Source of the DNA: Flavobacterium sp. N2038
GTDB taxonomy: Bacteria; Bacteroidota; Bacteroidia; Flavobacteriales; Flavobacteriaceae
DNA length: 64,000 nucleotides
Direction of reading: 5' to 3'
Assembly: GCF_025947185.1 (NCBI RefSeq)
Contig: NZ_CP110001.1
Location: 2,108,001 to 2,172,000 of the forward strand
Shown here: in pieces, positions 51,420-60,645 of the stretch
How positions within the stretch are numbered: the first letter of the stretch is position 1
Layout: the number at the start of each line of letters is the position of its first letter
Program-made: the position numbers and the translations under genes
Notes under the pieces: generated by a model
Database searches by the model: none
Seen by the model: only the letters and a program-made list of their open reading frames with translations
What the model was told of the DNA's origin: nothing

Positions 51420-52193
51420 ATGAAAAAAATACTTTCAATAGTGCTGTTATCATTTTTAATGATAGGTTGTAAAACAGCAGTAGACAGAAAATCTACGGAA
51501 ACAACTTCAATAAGTTATACAGAAGAAGATTTAAGATATTACTTTAAAGCAACAGGAAACGAACCTTTTTGGGGAATCAAAATAGGGAATGAGCAAATTG
51601 TTTTTACATCCTTAATACCCGGTAAAGAAAATATCATTTTTCCTGCTGTTGATGCGATTAGAGCGATGGATGCGAATGTGCGAATGTATAGGGTGAGTAA
51701 TGAAACAACTTCTGCAACTATCACCATTCAGCAATTAGATTGTCAGGATTCGATGTCGGGAGCGATTTCGCCCTATAGTGTGAAGGTGGAAATTAGAAAT
51801 AATTCAGAATTAGAGACAAAAAAACTAAACGGATGTGGAAAATTTATAGCCGATTATCGTTTACACGATATTTGGGTTTTGGAAGAATTGAACGGATATA
51901 AAGTTTTTCTAACCGACTATCAAAAGGAATTGCCAAGAATTGAGATTAATTCGGCAGAAAATAGATTTATGGGATTTGCTGGCTGCAATTCTATAACCGG
52001 ACAAATTTTTTATGAGAAAGAGGTTTTACGTTTTACTAAAGTTGTTTCGACTTTAATGGCTTGCGCACCGGGAAATAAAGAAGCAGAGTTTTTGAAAGCT
52101 TTGCAAAGCACAACAACTTATACTATTGAAAATAATAGATTAACATTATTGAATCCTTCTGGGAAGCTTTTGGTTTTTAAGAAGGTGGATTGA
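51420..52193 (+). CDS. Lipoprotein with META/HslJ domain
   Basis: 257 residues. Lipobox in LSIVLLSFLMIGCKTAVD (Cys about 17). Residues about 40-150 resemble the COG3650-type domain of unknown function (YYFKATGNEPFWGIKIGNEQIVFTS and CQDSMSGAISPYSVKVEI). Residues about 155-257 are a META/HslJ domain: HDIWVLEELNG, RIEINSAENRFMGFAGCNSITGQIF, FTKVVSTLMACAPGNKEAEFLKALQSTTTYTIENNRLTLLN. Such proteins sit in the cell envelope and are linked to heat or antibiotic tolerance in other bacteria; function here unknown. Confidence 0.88.
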   Translation: MKKILSIVLLSFLMIGCKTAVDRKSTETTSISYTEEDLRYYFKATGNEPFWGIKIGNEQIVFTSLIPGKENIIFPAVDAIRAMDANVRMYRVSNETTSATITIQQLDCQDSMSGAISPYSVKVEIRNNSELETKKLNGCGKFIADYRLHDIWVLEELNGYKVFLTDYQKELPRIEINSAENRFMGFAGCNSITGQIFYEKEVLRFTKVVSTLMACAPGNKEAEFLKALQSTTTYTIENNRLTLLNPSGKLLVFKKVD

Positions 52194-52207
52194 TTGTCTT
52201 TTTTGTT

Positions 52208-52256
52208 TCTCGCAGATTAAGCACATTTTTTCTGCTTAATCAGCGAGAGTTTTTTT
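52208..52256. terminator. Terminator between META lipoprotein and DUF2130 genes
   Basis: TCTCGCAGATTAAGCA pairs with TGCTTAATCAGCGAGA (one bulge) and is followed on the plus strand by TTTTTTT. It ends the lipoprotein transcript and lies 13 bases past the restored end of the convergent DUF2130 gene. Confidence 0.75.
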
Positions 52257-52268
52257 AGTATCTAAGTT

Positions 52269-53551
52269 TTACTCAGGCAATACTTTAGGATCTTCATCAT
52301 CATCTCCTTCAATAAAATCCAATTCCAGAGCCCTTACAGTCTGAACCGCATTTCCGGCAATACCACGAATAGAACCATACATTCCCAATGTATTGTGAAC
52401 TACCTTTTCAATTTGTTTTTCCGTTGTTTCCAAATACGTTGCATTGCTCTTTTTTCTGAATCTAAGTCGCTTTGCATTTGAGTAAAACCTTCTACAATTC
52501 CTTCAATCTGTAAACGGAATTCGTTGCTTGTAAGGAAATCGTATAACATTGACATTTTATCTCCTTTGTTTTCCTGTGCCAGAACAGCCTGACTTATCTG
52601 AATTAAAGATTGACGTAAAACAGCGCTTAAGCCTTTAAATTCTTCGTAAGTACAAATCCAGATTCCGTCACGCATTCCCATTCGCTCCATTCCGGAAGGC
52701 ATAACTTCGGTAACTAAAACGCCAATATTAGCTCTTTTTGTTCTAATATCATTTTTGAATTTTTCAATCCATGTTGGTTGAAAAGCTTTCGTTCTTTTGC
52801 TTTCATAGTAAATAGAACCGCAGTTTTGCAATTCACGTGTATTTACAATCTGAAGACAATCGGCACCATTTGCTCCTTTTTTAATTTCGTCGATACTGTC
52901 TAGAGGGAAATTATTTGCAAGCCATTCTTCTATGGCCAATTCCATAACTTCTCCTTGCAACTGCATAGAACCTTGTTCCTGCTTGCGTTTCATTTCTTCA
53001 ATCAGTTTTTTCTGATCGTCAGATTGCTTTTGGTATTCTTTTATTTTGAGTTCGTTTTTTTCTTCTTCCTGTTTACGGATTTTATCTCTTTCAAGTACTA
53101 AAGTCGCATTAAGCTGCTTTTGGGCTTCGGCTTCGATTGCTTCTTTCATTTCCAGTTTTTCACGCTGTAATTTTGCAATTTCACCTTCCATTTTATTTAA
53201 TTCTCTGATTTTTTCAGACTTTTCAGAAAGCTCTTTTTCCATTAAAAGCAAACGATCTTTGTTTTCTTCTTCTAGTTTAGCTTTTAGTTTTTCAGAGATT
53301 TCTTTTTCGGCTACTTTTTTCTCTTTCTCAAGGCGTTCAATAAAAAGCTCATTTTCCTGTTTTTTCTTTATTTCAAACTCGGCTTTGGCTTTTTCAAATT
53401 GTTCGTTTTTAAGTTCTAATTCTTTATTTTGAATGGTAGCTTTTTGTTGAAATTCTTTGCGTATACTATCCTCCAATTGATGTTTTAAAACATCATTTAC
53501 ATCGATAGGAGTTCCGCAGTTTGGACACTGAATTGAAGATTGCTCAGCCAT
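52269..53551 (-). pseudogene. DUF2130 protein, frameshifted near the C-terminus
   Basis: The readable frame 53551-52400 gives 383 residues: a zinc-ribbon-like start (SIQCPNCGTPIDVNDVLKHQLE), a long coiled coil rich in Glu/Lys (about 40-215) and the DUF2130 domain (GEVMELAIEEWLANNFPLDSIDEIKKGANGADC...AFQPTWIEKFKNDIRTKRANIGVLVTEVMPSG). It stops at RIWKQRKNKLKR. In a second frame the expected family C-terminus EKQIEKVVHNTLGMYGSIRGIAGNAV continues to LEGDDDEDPK-like acidic codons and a stop at 52269. Adding one base in the TTTTTCC run (52416-52422) restores IWKQREKQIEKV. Full length would be about 427 residues. Sequencing error or mutation are both possible. Confidence 0.88.
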
Positions 53552-53869
53552 TTTATATTGAAATTTTTATTGTAGAATTTGAATTTGCTAAGGTATTTAA
53601 AAGTTCTGTTTTTATAATGTGGATTTCTGTAATAAATTGTAACGATTTTTTTATAGTCACGAATTGCACTAATTAGCACGAATTGTTTTTTGAATTAATC
53701 TCGCAATCCCGAAAGTTATCGGGAGCAGAGTCGCAAAGTTTTTATTTCACGCAGATTTTATAAGATTTAAGCAGATTCTGCAGATGATTTTGAAGAATAA
53801 ATCTGCTCAGATATGCTGAATCTGCTTGAAAGTTTATTTTTTTGCATTTAATAAATAAAACTTTGCATC
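53552..53869. repeat. Intergenic repeats: CACGAATT, CCCGAAAGTTATCGGG and AGATTCTGCAGAT types
   Basis: No gene. A partial CACGAATTGCACTAATTAGCACGAATT copy (about 53657-53684), the near-palindrome CCCGAAAGTTATCGGG (about 53708-53723), and an AATCTGC-rich stem (GCAGATTCTGCAGAT, about 53771-53785, against AATCTGCTCAGATATGCTGAATCTGC, about 53799-53825) lie between LysR and DUF2130 genes. Confidence 0.7.
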
Positions 53870-54751
53870 TTAGCGCCTTTGTGGCAACAAAAACTCAACA
53901 GCAGATTGCGTAATTTCAGAATCATCTTCTTTCGATGTAATAATCGAAACATCTGTACGTAAATTAACTTTTTTCAATTCAATAAAACCAATTTCAGGGT
54001 CGTGATTGTTTTTTGATATGTTTGAAGGAACAATCGAAATTCCCAATCCGTTTTTGACTAGTTGTACAATTGAATTAATGTTGTTTGCTTCGTGAATAAT
54101 CTTTGGCATAAAGCCATAAAATGCACAAAGTTCTAATAAAACTTCATGATAGTGCGGTGCATAATCTTTATTGAAGAATACAAAAGTTTCGTCTTTTAGA
54201 TTCGGAATTTCTTTTTCAGAATTAATTTGTATTAAAGCCTTGTTGTAAACAACCGAAAACCCATCCTGAAACCATAATTGTGTCTTTATTTTTGGGGATT
54301 TTACAGGAGAACGAATTATTCCCAATTCAATTTTACCTTGTTCCAGAGCAGTAATTTGCTTGGTCGTAGAAATCTCAAAAAGTTTGAAATTGACGTATGG
54401 AAATTGCGATTTAAGATGTTTTATTAAATCGGAAATAACAGATGAATAAATCGAACTGATGTAAGCAATTCTGAATTCGCCTGAAACATTTTCTGCTATC
54501 TTTTTTGTTTTCAGATTAATGCGTTCCATATTCTGAAAAATTTCTCGGACTTCTTTTTCGAAATATTTTCCAGCTTCAGTCAATTCAACTTTTTTATTGT
54601 TTCTGATAAAAAGCTTTGCCTGAAGTTCTTCCTCCAATTCAATAATCTGACGACTTAATGGTGGCTGAGAAATATGCAGTTTTTCTGAGGCTTTGGTAAA
54701 GTTCAGTTCTTCGGCTACAGCCAAAAAATATTTTAAATGACGTAATTCCAT
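53870..54751 (-). CDS. LysR family transcriptional regulator
   Basis: 293 residues. The N-terminal helix-turn-helix MELRHLKYFLAVAEELNFTKASEKLHISQPPLSRQIIELEEELQAKLF is textbook LysR; the rest is the two-lobe substrate-binding domain (SGEFRIAYISSIYSSVISDLI to GLGISIVPSNIS). It is divergent from a methyltransferase gene, and two AT-rich palindromes lie in the interval next to its start, as expected for autoregulation. Effector unknown. Confidence 0.93.
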   Translation of the reverse strand: MELRHLKYFLAVAEELNFTKASEKLHISQPPLSRQIIELEEELQAKLFIRNNKKVELTEAGKYFEKEVREIFQNMERINLKTKKIAENVSGEFRIAYISSIYSSVISDLIKHLKSQFPYVNFKLFEISTTKQITALEQGKIELGIIRSPVKSPKIKTQLWFQDGFSVVYNKALIQINSEKEIPNLKDETFVFFNKDYAPHYHEVLLELCAFYGFMPKIIHEANNINSIVQLVKNGLGISIVPSNISKNNHDPEIGFIELKKVNLRTDVSIITSKEDDSEITQSAVEFLLPQRR

Positions 54752-55052
54752 GATACTTTAAAAGTATTATTAATTGATAAAAATAGTATTTTTAAAGTAT
54801 TTATGAAAGAGGTAGTTTTGGTTTTAAGTTAAATGTTAGAAGTGAAGCGTTAGAATTGAGAGAGTTGTAACGAATAACTCATAACAAAAACTTATAACTT
54901 TTTAAAATAAATAAGCCTCTCGCAGATAGGGCAGATGTAGCAGATTATTAATTTTAGATAAATCATCTTAATCATAATAATATCCCGATCATATAATAGC
55001 AAAAAGATTCGCTCAATTTGTTTAATCTGCGAGAGATAAAAAAACAAAAGCT
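54752..55052. promoter_or_regulatory. LysR/methyltransferase divergent region with ATACTTT palindromes
   Basis: ATACTTTAAAAGTAT (54753-54767) is a perfect 15-base palindrome directly upstream of the LysR start; ATAGTATTTTTAAAGTAT (54783-54800) is a related site two to three helical turns away. Both fit the T-N11-A style of LysR operators. The remainder (54850-55040) has repeat-like CTCTCGCAGATAGGGCAGAT and TTAATCTGCGAGAG arms that can pair. No gene. Confidence 0.6.
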
Positions 55053-55760
55053 ATGAATAAATCAACTATTGCAGAAATCAAAGAACGATTTGACAATGAT
55101 GTCGAACGATTTTCAAATTTAGAAACCGGACAGGTAGCAACAATCGATGCTACTATTTCTTTAGAATTAATTACAGAAGCTTCAAAGCGTATTGTTCCGA
55201 ATGCGAGTCATGTTTTGGATGTAGGCTGCGGAGCAGGAAATTACACTTTAATGATGTTGTCTAAATTGCCAAATTTAAACTGCACTTTGGTCGATTTGAG
55301 TTTGCCAATGTTGGATCGGGCTTTTGAAAGAGTTTCGACAGTAACAAATGGAAAAGTCGGAATAAAACAAGGTGATATCAGAGAAGTTGATTTAGAAGAA
55401 AATAGTTTTGATATTATTCTGGCCGGCGCGGTTTTGCATCATTTGCGCGATGATCAGGATTGGGAAACAACTTTTGCAAAATTGTTTAAATTGTTGAAAC
55501 CGGGTGGTTGTTTGATGATTTCAGATTTAATCACACAGGATACCGAATTGTTGAATGAATATACCTGGCAGCGTTATGGAGATTATTTGGAAGGAATAGG
55601 AGGAGAAGAGTATCGCAGGAAAGTATTAGATTATATAGAAAAAGAAGATTCACCAAGATCAATGAATTATCAATTGGATTTGATGAAGAAAGTGGGTTTT
55701 AGAACGGTTGAAATTTTACATAAGAACATGTGTTTTGGGGCTTTTGGTGGAATTAAGTAG
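55053..55760 (+). CDS. Class I SAM-dependent methyltransferase (LysR-linked)
   Basis: 235 residues. Motif I is HVLDVGCGAGNYTLMML, followed by the acidic strand end CTLVDLSLPMLDRAF, and FDIILAGAVLHHLRDD is the motif common in UbiE-like/methyltransf_25 enzymes. KPGGCLMISDLITQDTELL follows. The first 40 residues (EIKERFDNDVERFSNLETGQVATIDATISLELI) are helical and typical of a Bacteroidota/Firmicutes subgroup. No membrane segment. The substrate is unknown; control by the adjacent LysR protein is likely. Confidence 0.9.
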   Translation: MNKSTIAEIKERFDNDVERFSNLETGQVATIDATISLELITEASKRIVPNASHVLDVGCGAGNYTLMMLSKLPNLNCTLVDLSLPMLDRAFERVSTVTNGKVGIKQGDIREVDLEENSFDIILAGAVLHHLRDDQDWETTFAKLFKLLKPGGCLMISDLITQDTELLNEYTWQRYGDYLEGIGGEEYRRKVLDYIEKEDSPRSMNYQLDLMKKVGFRTVEILHKNMCFGAFGGIK

Positions 55761-55980
55761 TTTTTAATTATATTGTTTTTTAGTAAAAAATAGTGAAAAA
55801 TGATTATTTTTTTATGTTTAAATTTAATATTAAGTAAAAAAGTAGTTAATATATAATTGTTTTACAATAATATAATATCAATTTCTTGCGGGTTAGTTAA
55901 ATAGTTTTATCAAAAAAAAGTATTCCATATAAAGTATACAAAAGAGAAAGTAAAACCAACGCTTTTAGTAGAATTTATAT

Positions 55981-58900
55981 GTGCTAACAAGAACAACTAA
56001 CCTAAAAACCATTATTTTGAAAAAAAACTATTTTTTTACTGCAGTTTTTCTGCTTCAATTCTGTGTGGCCTTTGCACAGAACCCAACGCGATGCGGAACC
56101 CAGTTATCGCAAAAGGAGGAAGCAGCTTTTGTGAAATCGCTATCAAAAATTAAAACCTGGAAAAAAGGGAGTTCAAGTAAAATGAATTCAGCTCCTTATA
56201 TTATTCCGGTAATATTTCATATTCTCGCTGACGGAACAAATGTTAACAATGCTTTTACAAAAGAGCAAATGAAATGTAGAATTGATGATGCATTACTTAC
56301 GGTTAACAAAGATTTTAATGGCCTGTTTCCGGAGTATGCTACAACAGATCCGCGTTTTAATGGTGTTAAAAGTAAATTGAATATTCAGTTTGTTTTGGCC
56401 ACCGTTGATCCCGATGGAAATCCATTAGAGATTGCCGGTTTAGACTGGCATCCGGAGGCACATATTGTAGATGGTTATGACAATAAAATTTTTGACTATA
56501 TATGGTATGGAAAAAACAACAGGTATTATCTTGATGTTATAGTGGTCGATGAGCCAAATACTGGACAAGGATCTGTTGGTTCAGGACATGCATTTTTGCC
56601 TATTCAGGATGCAATTCCGCGTGTAGCATATAATCACAGATATATTGGAAGTACATGTGGATCTCACTCCAGTGCTACTTTTGCAAAAGTAATGACACAT
56701 GAGTTTGGTCATTATTTTGGTCTAAAACATACTTTTCAGGATGATTGTGATCCTGTAAATGATGGTATGGCTGATACACCTCCAACAAAAGTTGCCGAAG
56801 GTTGTGCCAGAAACGTATTAAACAGTTGTGGAGTTTATCCTAATGCAGAAAATCATATGGATTACAATACAGATTGCCAGAATATGTTTACCAAAGATCA
56901 GACTAATGCAATGACGTATTGGTTAGATGATACTTCTGTAGCAAATTATCCGCGTGGAGTTTTATGGCAGGAAAGTAATCTTGTTGCAGTTGGAGTAATG
57001 GAGTCTTCTCCTGTTGCTGATTTTAGTGCCAGTACAACATCTATATGTTCCGGAAAAGCCATTGTGTTTAAGGATCGCTCTTTAGGATTACCAGTTTCCC
57101 GTGTTTGGACATTTGAAGGAGGTACTCCGGCTACTTCTACAGATTTGAATCCGACGGTTGTTTATAATACTTCCGGGAAATTTAAGGTGACATTAGAGGT
57201 GACAAATTCTCTGGGAACAAACACAAAACAAGTTGCAAATTATATTGAAGTTGATCAAAAATCGACGGTAAATTTGGTCGAAAGTTTTACTGGTGCTTTT
57301 CCTCCTCTGGGATGGGAAATTACAAATCCTGATAATGGATTAACATGGGAAAAACGAAAAGGGACCGGGCATAATGATACTTCTTGTATGATTATGAATA
57401 ATGCAGATAATGCTGTATCGGGAGCTTTAGATTACATTCGTTTACCTTATTTTGATTTGACTGCGGGACAAAATAGTCAGTTGTATTTTGATGTTGCTTA
57501 TACCAAATTTGATGATGTAAGTCCGGATGTTTTAAAAGTACAGGTTTCTACAGATTGCGGACTGAACTGGACCGATGTTTATTCTAAAACGCATACTGTT
57601 TTACAGACGACACAAGTACCAACCGCTTTGGCAAATAATTGGGTGCCTACCACTGATGCTAATTGGAGAAAAGAAGTTGTAGATCTTAGTGCTTATCAGG
57701 GAAATAGTAATGTTTCTATTCGCTTTGCAAATGTATCAGGTTATGGAACCAGAATTTGGATCGACAATGTGAATGTTGCGATTACGCAAGCTGCAACTCC
57801 GGTTTCTGATTTTGCTTCAAATATTAGAGGTACACGATGTAAGAGTGTTGTAGCTCCATTTTTGGACGTTTCAACAGGAAATCCTACTTCTTGGAATTGG
57901 TCTTTTCCGGGTGGAATACCGTCTAGTTCTACAGATAAAAATCCAGTAGTAACTTATGCTTCTCCGGGTTCTTATGCAGTAACACTTTCAACCACAAATG
58001 CAAATGGGGCAGGAACAACACTTACCAAAAATAATTATATAACAATTGTAGATCCAGACAGAGTTTCTTATACAGAAGGCTTTGAGAACTCATTTCCTCC
58101 TGCAGAGTGGGAAATCATTAACCCGGATAATAAACTAACGTGGGAAAAACGTACAGGTGCCGGACGCAATTCTTCTTCCTGTATGATAATGAATAATGCC
58201 GATAATGATAAGGTAGGAGAGGTCGACGAAATTATTCTAAAACCTGTTGATTTATCAGTTGGAGTAACTGATTTTTCTTTTGATGTTGCCTACGCTAAAT
58301 TTGATACGGAAAGTCCTGATGTTCTTGAAATTCTCGTGTCAAAAGATTGTGGATTGACATGGGAAAGTGTTTATTTAAAGACACACACTCAATTGGAAAC
58401 ATTTGTAAGTACAGATCCAAATAATTGGGTTCCGAGCACAGATTCACATTGGAGAACTGAAAGAGTCTTATTGTCAAAATTTAAAGGATCGTCAAATGTC
58501 TTGTTTAAATTTAAAAACACTTCAGGTTACGGATCAAGAATATGGATTGATAATATCAAGTTTACTTTTGATAGTAAGGAAGCTCCAATTTCAGAATTTG
58601 TAATAGAAAGTGACAGGGTTTGCAGCGACTTGCCAATTGCATTTAAAGACAATTCTACAGGAGAACCAACATCATGGAACTGGTCATTTCCGGGAGGTAT
58701 ACCAGTTACTTCGACAAGCAAAACGCCTGCGATAGTATATAACACGCCAGGAACTTATAATGTAACTTTGACTGCTTCTAATTCTTACGGAACAGGATCT
58801 GTTATGCAAAAAACAGGTGTAGTGGTTGTAAAAGGCAAAAATAGTGTTCCTTTTTTAGAAAATTTTGAAGGAAGTTTCCCTATTCAGGATTGGGAAGTTA

Positions 58901-59694
58901 TTAATCCGGATAAAGATGCTATTGCGTGGGAGAAACGTTCTGATGCAGGTAAAGGAGATCTGTCTTGTCTGGTAATCAATAATGCTGATAATCCTACTGG
59001 CAAGATTGACGAGTTGATTTTAAAAGCGATGGATTTTTCTTCTTCTGCAACTCCGTTTTTGTATTTTGATTTGGCTTACACACAATATTTAAATGCTTTT
59101 GATCCAACTCCTGCTCCGGATAAAATAGATATATTGGTATCTTCAGATTGTGGGGTAACATGGACAAATGTGTATTCTAAAAATCAAATACAATTACAGA
59201 CTGTTTCGCCAGCAATTCAGGATGATCCGGCAACAACTGGCGCCAACGAAACCAACGATTGGATTCCGACTCAGAATTCTGACTGGAGGACTGAAAAAAT
59301 TGATTTAAGTATTGTAAAAAATCAAAAGAATGTTTTGGTAAAAATTAAAAATACGTCAGGATATGGAACCCGAATTTGGTTTGATAATTTAAAAATTGAT
59401 AACGGACCAAATTTAGCAGTAACAAAACAGAAAAAAGTAATTAATCTAGAAGGAGTTCAGGTTTATCCAAATCCGTTTGAGAATATATTTTACCTGTTAA
59501 CACCAGCTTCTGTAGATGATTATACGGTTACGGTTCATAATGCTGCAGGGAAAATGATTTATACTGAAACTTTTAAAGGAGAAAATAATATGGATAAAGC
59601 CATTAATTTATCCGGAAAAGCAAAAGGAGTATATTTTCTTAATGTAACTTCATCAGGAAAGAAAACTTATAATCAGAAAATTATAAAGAAGTAA
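55981..59694 (+). CDS. Secreted M43-type metalloprotease with PKD and jelly-roll repeats, type IX sorting signal
   Basis: 1237 residues from GTG 55981; a TTG at 56017 just before KKNYFFTAVFLLQFCVAFAQ is an equally possible start, since no ATG fits. After the signal peptide comes a pappalysin/cytophagalysin-like (M43) protease domain with the zinc site THEFGHYFGLKHTF (HExxHxxGxxH) and NHMDYN as Met-turn. Then three PKD-like domains (WNWSFPGGIPSSSTDKNPVVTY, about residues 345, 615 and 870) alternate with three ~170-residue MAM-like jelly-roll modules that share WEIINPDN, LTWEKR, CMIMNNADN and SGYGTRIWIDN. The end (VQVYPNPFENIF...GVYFLNVTSSGKKTYNQKIIKK) is a Por/type A C-terminal domain for type IX secretion. 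Role: extracellular protein breakdown. Confidence 0.93.
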   Translation: MLTRTTNLKTIILKKNYFFTAVFLLQFCVAFAQNPTRCGTQLSQKEEAAFVKSLSKIKTWKKGSSSKMNSAPYIIPVIFHILADGTNVNNAFTKEQMKCRIDDALLTVNKDFNGLFPEYATTDPRFNGVKSKLNIQFVLATVDPDGNPLEIAGLDWHPEAHIVDGYDNKIFDYIWYGKNNRYYLDVIVVDEPNTGQGSVGSGHAFLPIQDAIPRVAYNHRYIGSTCGSHSSATFAKVMTHEFGHYFGLKHTFQDDCDPVNDGMADTPPTKVAEGCARNVLNSCGVYPNAENHMDYNTDCQNMFTKDQTNAMTYWLDDTSVANYPRGVLWQESNLVAVGVMESSPVADFSASTTSICSGKAIVFKDRSLGLPVSRVWTFEGGTPATSTDLNPTVVYNTSGKFKVTLEVTNSLGTNTKQVANYIEVDQKSTVNLVESFTGAFPPLGWEITNPDNGLTWEKRKGTGHNDTSCMIMNNADNAVSGALDYIRLPYFDLTAGQNSQLYFDVAYTKFDDVSPDVLKVQVSTDCGLNWTDVYSKTHTVLQTTQVPTALANNWVPTTDANWRKEVVDLSAYQGNSNVSIRFANVSGYGTRIWIDNVNVAITQAATPVSDFASNIRGTRCKSVVAPFLDVSTGNPTSWNWSFPGGIPSSSTDKNPVVTYASPGSYAVTLSTTNANGAGTTLTKNNYITIVDPDRVSYTEGFENSFPPAEWEIINPDNKLTWEKRTGAGRNSSSCMIMNNADNDKVGEVDEIILKPVDLSVGVTDFSFDVAYAKFDTESPDVLEILVSKDCGLTWESVYLKTHTQLETFVSTDPNNWVPSTDSHWRTERVLLSKFKGSSNVLFKFKNTSGYGSRIWIDNIKFTFDSKEAPISEFVIESDRVCSDLPIAFKDNSTGEPTSWNWSFPGGIPVTSTSKTPAIVYNTPGTYNVTLTASNSYGTGSVMQKTGVVVVKGKNSVPFLENFEGSFPIQDWEVINPDKDAIAWEKRSDAGKGDLSCLVINNADNPTGKIDELILKAMDFSSSATPFLYFDLAYTQYLNAFDPTPAPDKIDILVSSDCGVTWTNVYSKNQIQLQTVSPAIQDDPATTGANETNDWIPTQNSDWRTEKIDLSIVKNQKNVLVKIKNTSGYGTRIWFDNLKIDNGPNLAVTKQKKVINLEGVQVYPNPFENIFYLLTPASVDDYTVTVHNAAGKMIYTETFKGENNMDKAINLSGKAKGVYFLNVTSSGKKTYNQKIIKK

Positions 59695-59708
59695 TTTTAG
59701 AATAATGT

Positions 59709-59746
59709 AAAAGAGACTGTATCTTAGTTTAGATACAGTCTCTTTT
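59709..59746. terminator. Bidirectional terminator between protease and DUF3291 genes
   Basis: AAAAGAGACTGTATCT pairs perfectly with AGATACAGTCTCTTTT; T runs follow on both strands. It ends the two convergent genes. Confidence 0.85.
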
Positions 59747-59756
59747 TTTATGAGTA

Positions 59757-60233
59757 TTATTTTATTTCTGAAACGTTTTTTAATTTCGGTGCAGGAAATA
59801 TATTTTTAAAATCAAAAGCGACTTCTGAAATACCATTTTGTTGTAAATAGTCTAATTTTTCGACTGCTTCTTCCATAGTTGGAACATGCCCTTTTGGGAT
59901 CCACCACATTGCAGTATGTGCCTTTCCGAATTTCAGAAACCATTCTTTACGACGTTTTAAAAATTCGCTGTGAAAGGTTTTGTACATATAGTGCTCCAAA
60001 GTTTCAATATTTTCCCAAACCGATACATTGATGATAATTTGTTCATCATTGTAAGGATTCAGTTTTGTTGCATTATAACTGTCATCTTTTAATCTCCAGA
60101 TAAAACCCGAGCTGTTTTCGGCTAAAGTATTAATAAACGTTAAATTATCTACAAATTCTTTCATGATAGGATCGTTGATGTCGACTCCTTTCATTCTGGC
60201 AATATTAATTTCAGCGAGATGATAGTTACTCAT
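59757..60233 (-). CDS. DUF3291 family protein
   Basis: 158 residues. HLAEINIARMKGVDINDPIMKEFVDNLTFINTLAENSSGFIWRL, then INVSVWENIETLEHYMYKTFHSEFLKRRKEWF and MWWIPKGHVPTMEEAVEKLDYLQQNG are the DUF3291 hallmarks. The family has a ferredoxin-like (ABM-like) fold and is thought to be related to small heme or quinone monooxygenases; no proven activity. It is followed upstream by an ABM monooxygenase and an oxidoreductase gene on the same strand. Confidence 0.88.
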   Translation of the reverse strand: MSNYHLAEINIARMKGVDINDPIMKEFVDNLTFINTLAENSSGFIWRLKDDSYNATKLNPYNDEQIIINVSVWENIETLEHYMYKTFHSEFLKRRKEWFLKFGKAHTAMWWIPKGHVPTMEEAVEKLDYLQQNGISEVAFDFKNIFPAPKLKNVSEIK

Positions 60234-60282
60234 GTTTAAATAGGTAAAGAACTGTAATTTAGTGTTTTTATGGATGATTTTA

Positions 60283-60356
60283 TAGCCACGAATTCACGAA
60301 TTTTATTTTTAAAATCTAACCGCAAAATAATTGAATAATTCGTGAATTCGTGGCTA
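60283..60356. repeat. Copy of the GCCACGAATTCACGAATT inverted repeat
   Basis: TAGCCACGAATTCACGAATT (60283-60302) and AATTCGTGAATTCGTGGCTA (60337-60356) are exact inverted copies around a 34-base loop. Cleanest example of this family in the window, between DUF3291 and monooxygenase genes. Confidence 0.85.
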
Positions 60357-60364
60357 AAAAGAAC

Positions 60365-60643
60365 TTATAAAACCTGAGATGTCTTGTAAACCTGTATAGG
60401 AGCAGAGACAAAATTTTCACTTTTGGCGATAAAATCCTGTAAATGTGATTGATTGTTATGAAGATCTAAACCGGCTTGATCTTTCCATTCTTCCCAAATA
60501 ATAAAAACGTTATCTGAGTGGTGAAGATCATAACGTACACAGGCGCTTTCTTTTCTGGTTTCGGTAACCAGATCGTTCAGTAAAGTCTGAAGCTGTTGAA
60601 TGTTTTCTTTTTTACTTTTAATGATGGCAGTGATCGATATCAT
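60365..60643 (-). CDS. Putative quinol monooxygenase (ABM superfamily)
   Basis: 92 residues, the size of YgiN-type antibiotic-biosynthesis-monooxygenase domain proteins. ISITAIIKSKKENIQQLQTLLNDLVTETRKESACVRYDLHHSDNVFIIWEEWKDQAGLDLHNNQSHLQDFIAK covers the whole conserved ABM pattern. YgiN oxidises menadiol and works alongside the MdaB quinone reductase. Here the gene lies 2 bases after an MdaB-like gene, the same partnership. Confidence 0.9.
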   Translation of the reverse strand: MISITAIIKSKKENIQQLQTLLNDLVTETRKESACVRYDLHHSDNVFIIWEEWKDQAGLDLHNNQSHLQDFIAKSENFVSAPIQVYKTSQVL

Positions 60644-60645
60644 GA

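Noticed and set aside
53046..53432. 128-codon Ser/Phe-rich plus-strand frame
   Set aside because: Antisense shadow of the Glu/Lys coiled coil of the DUF2130 gene.
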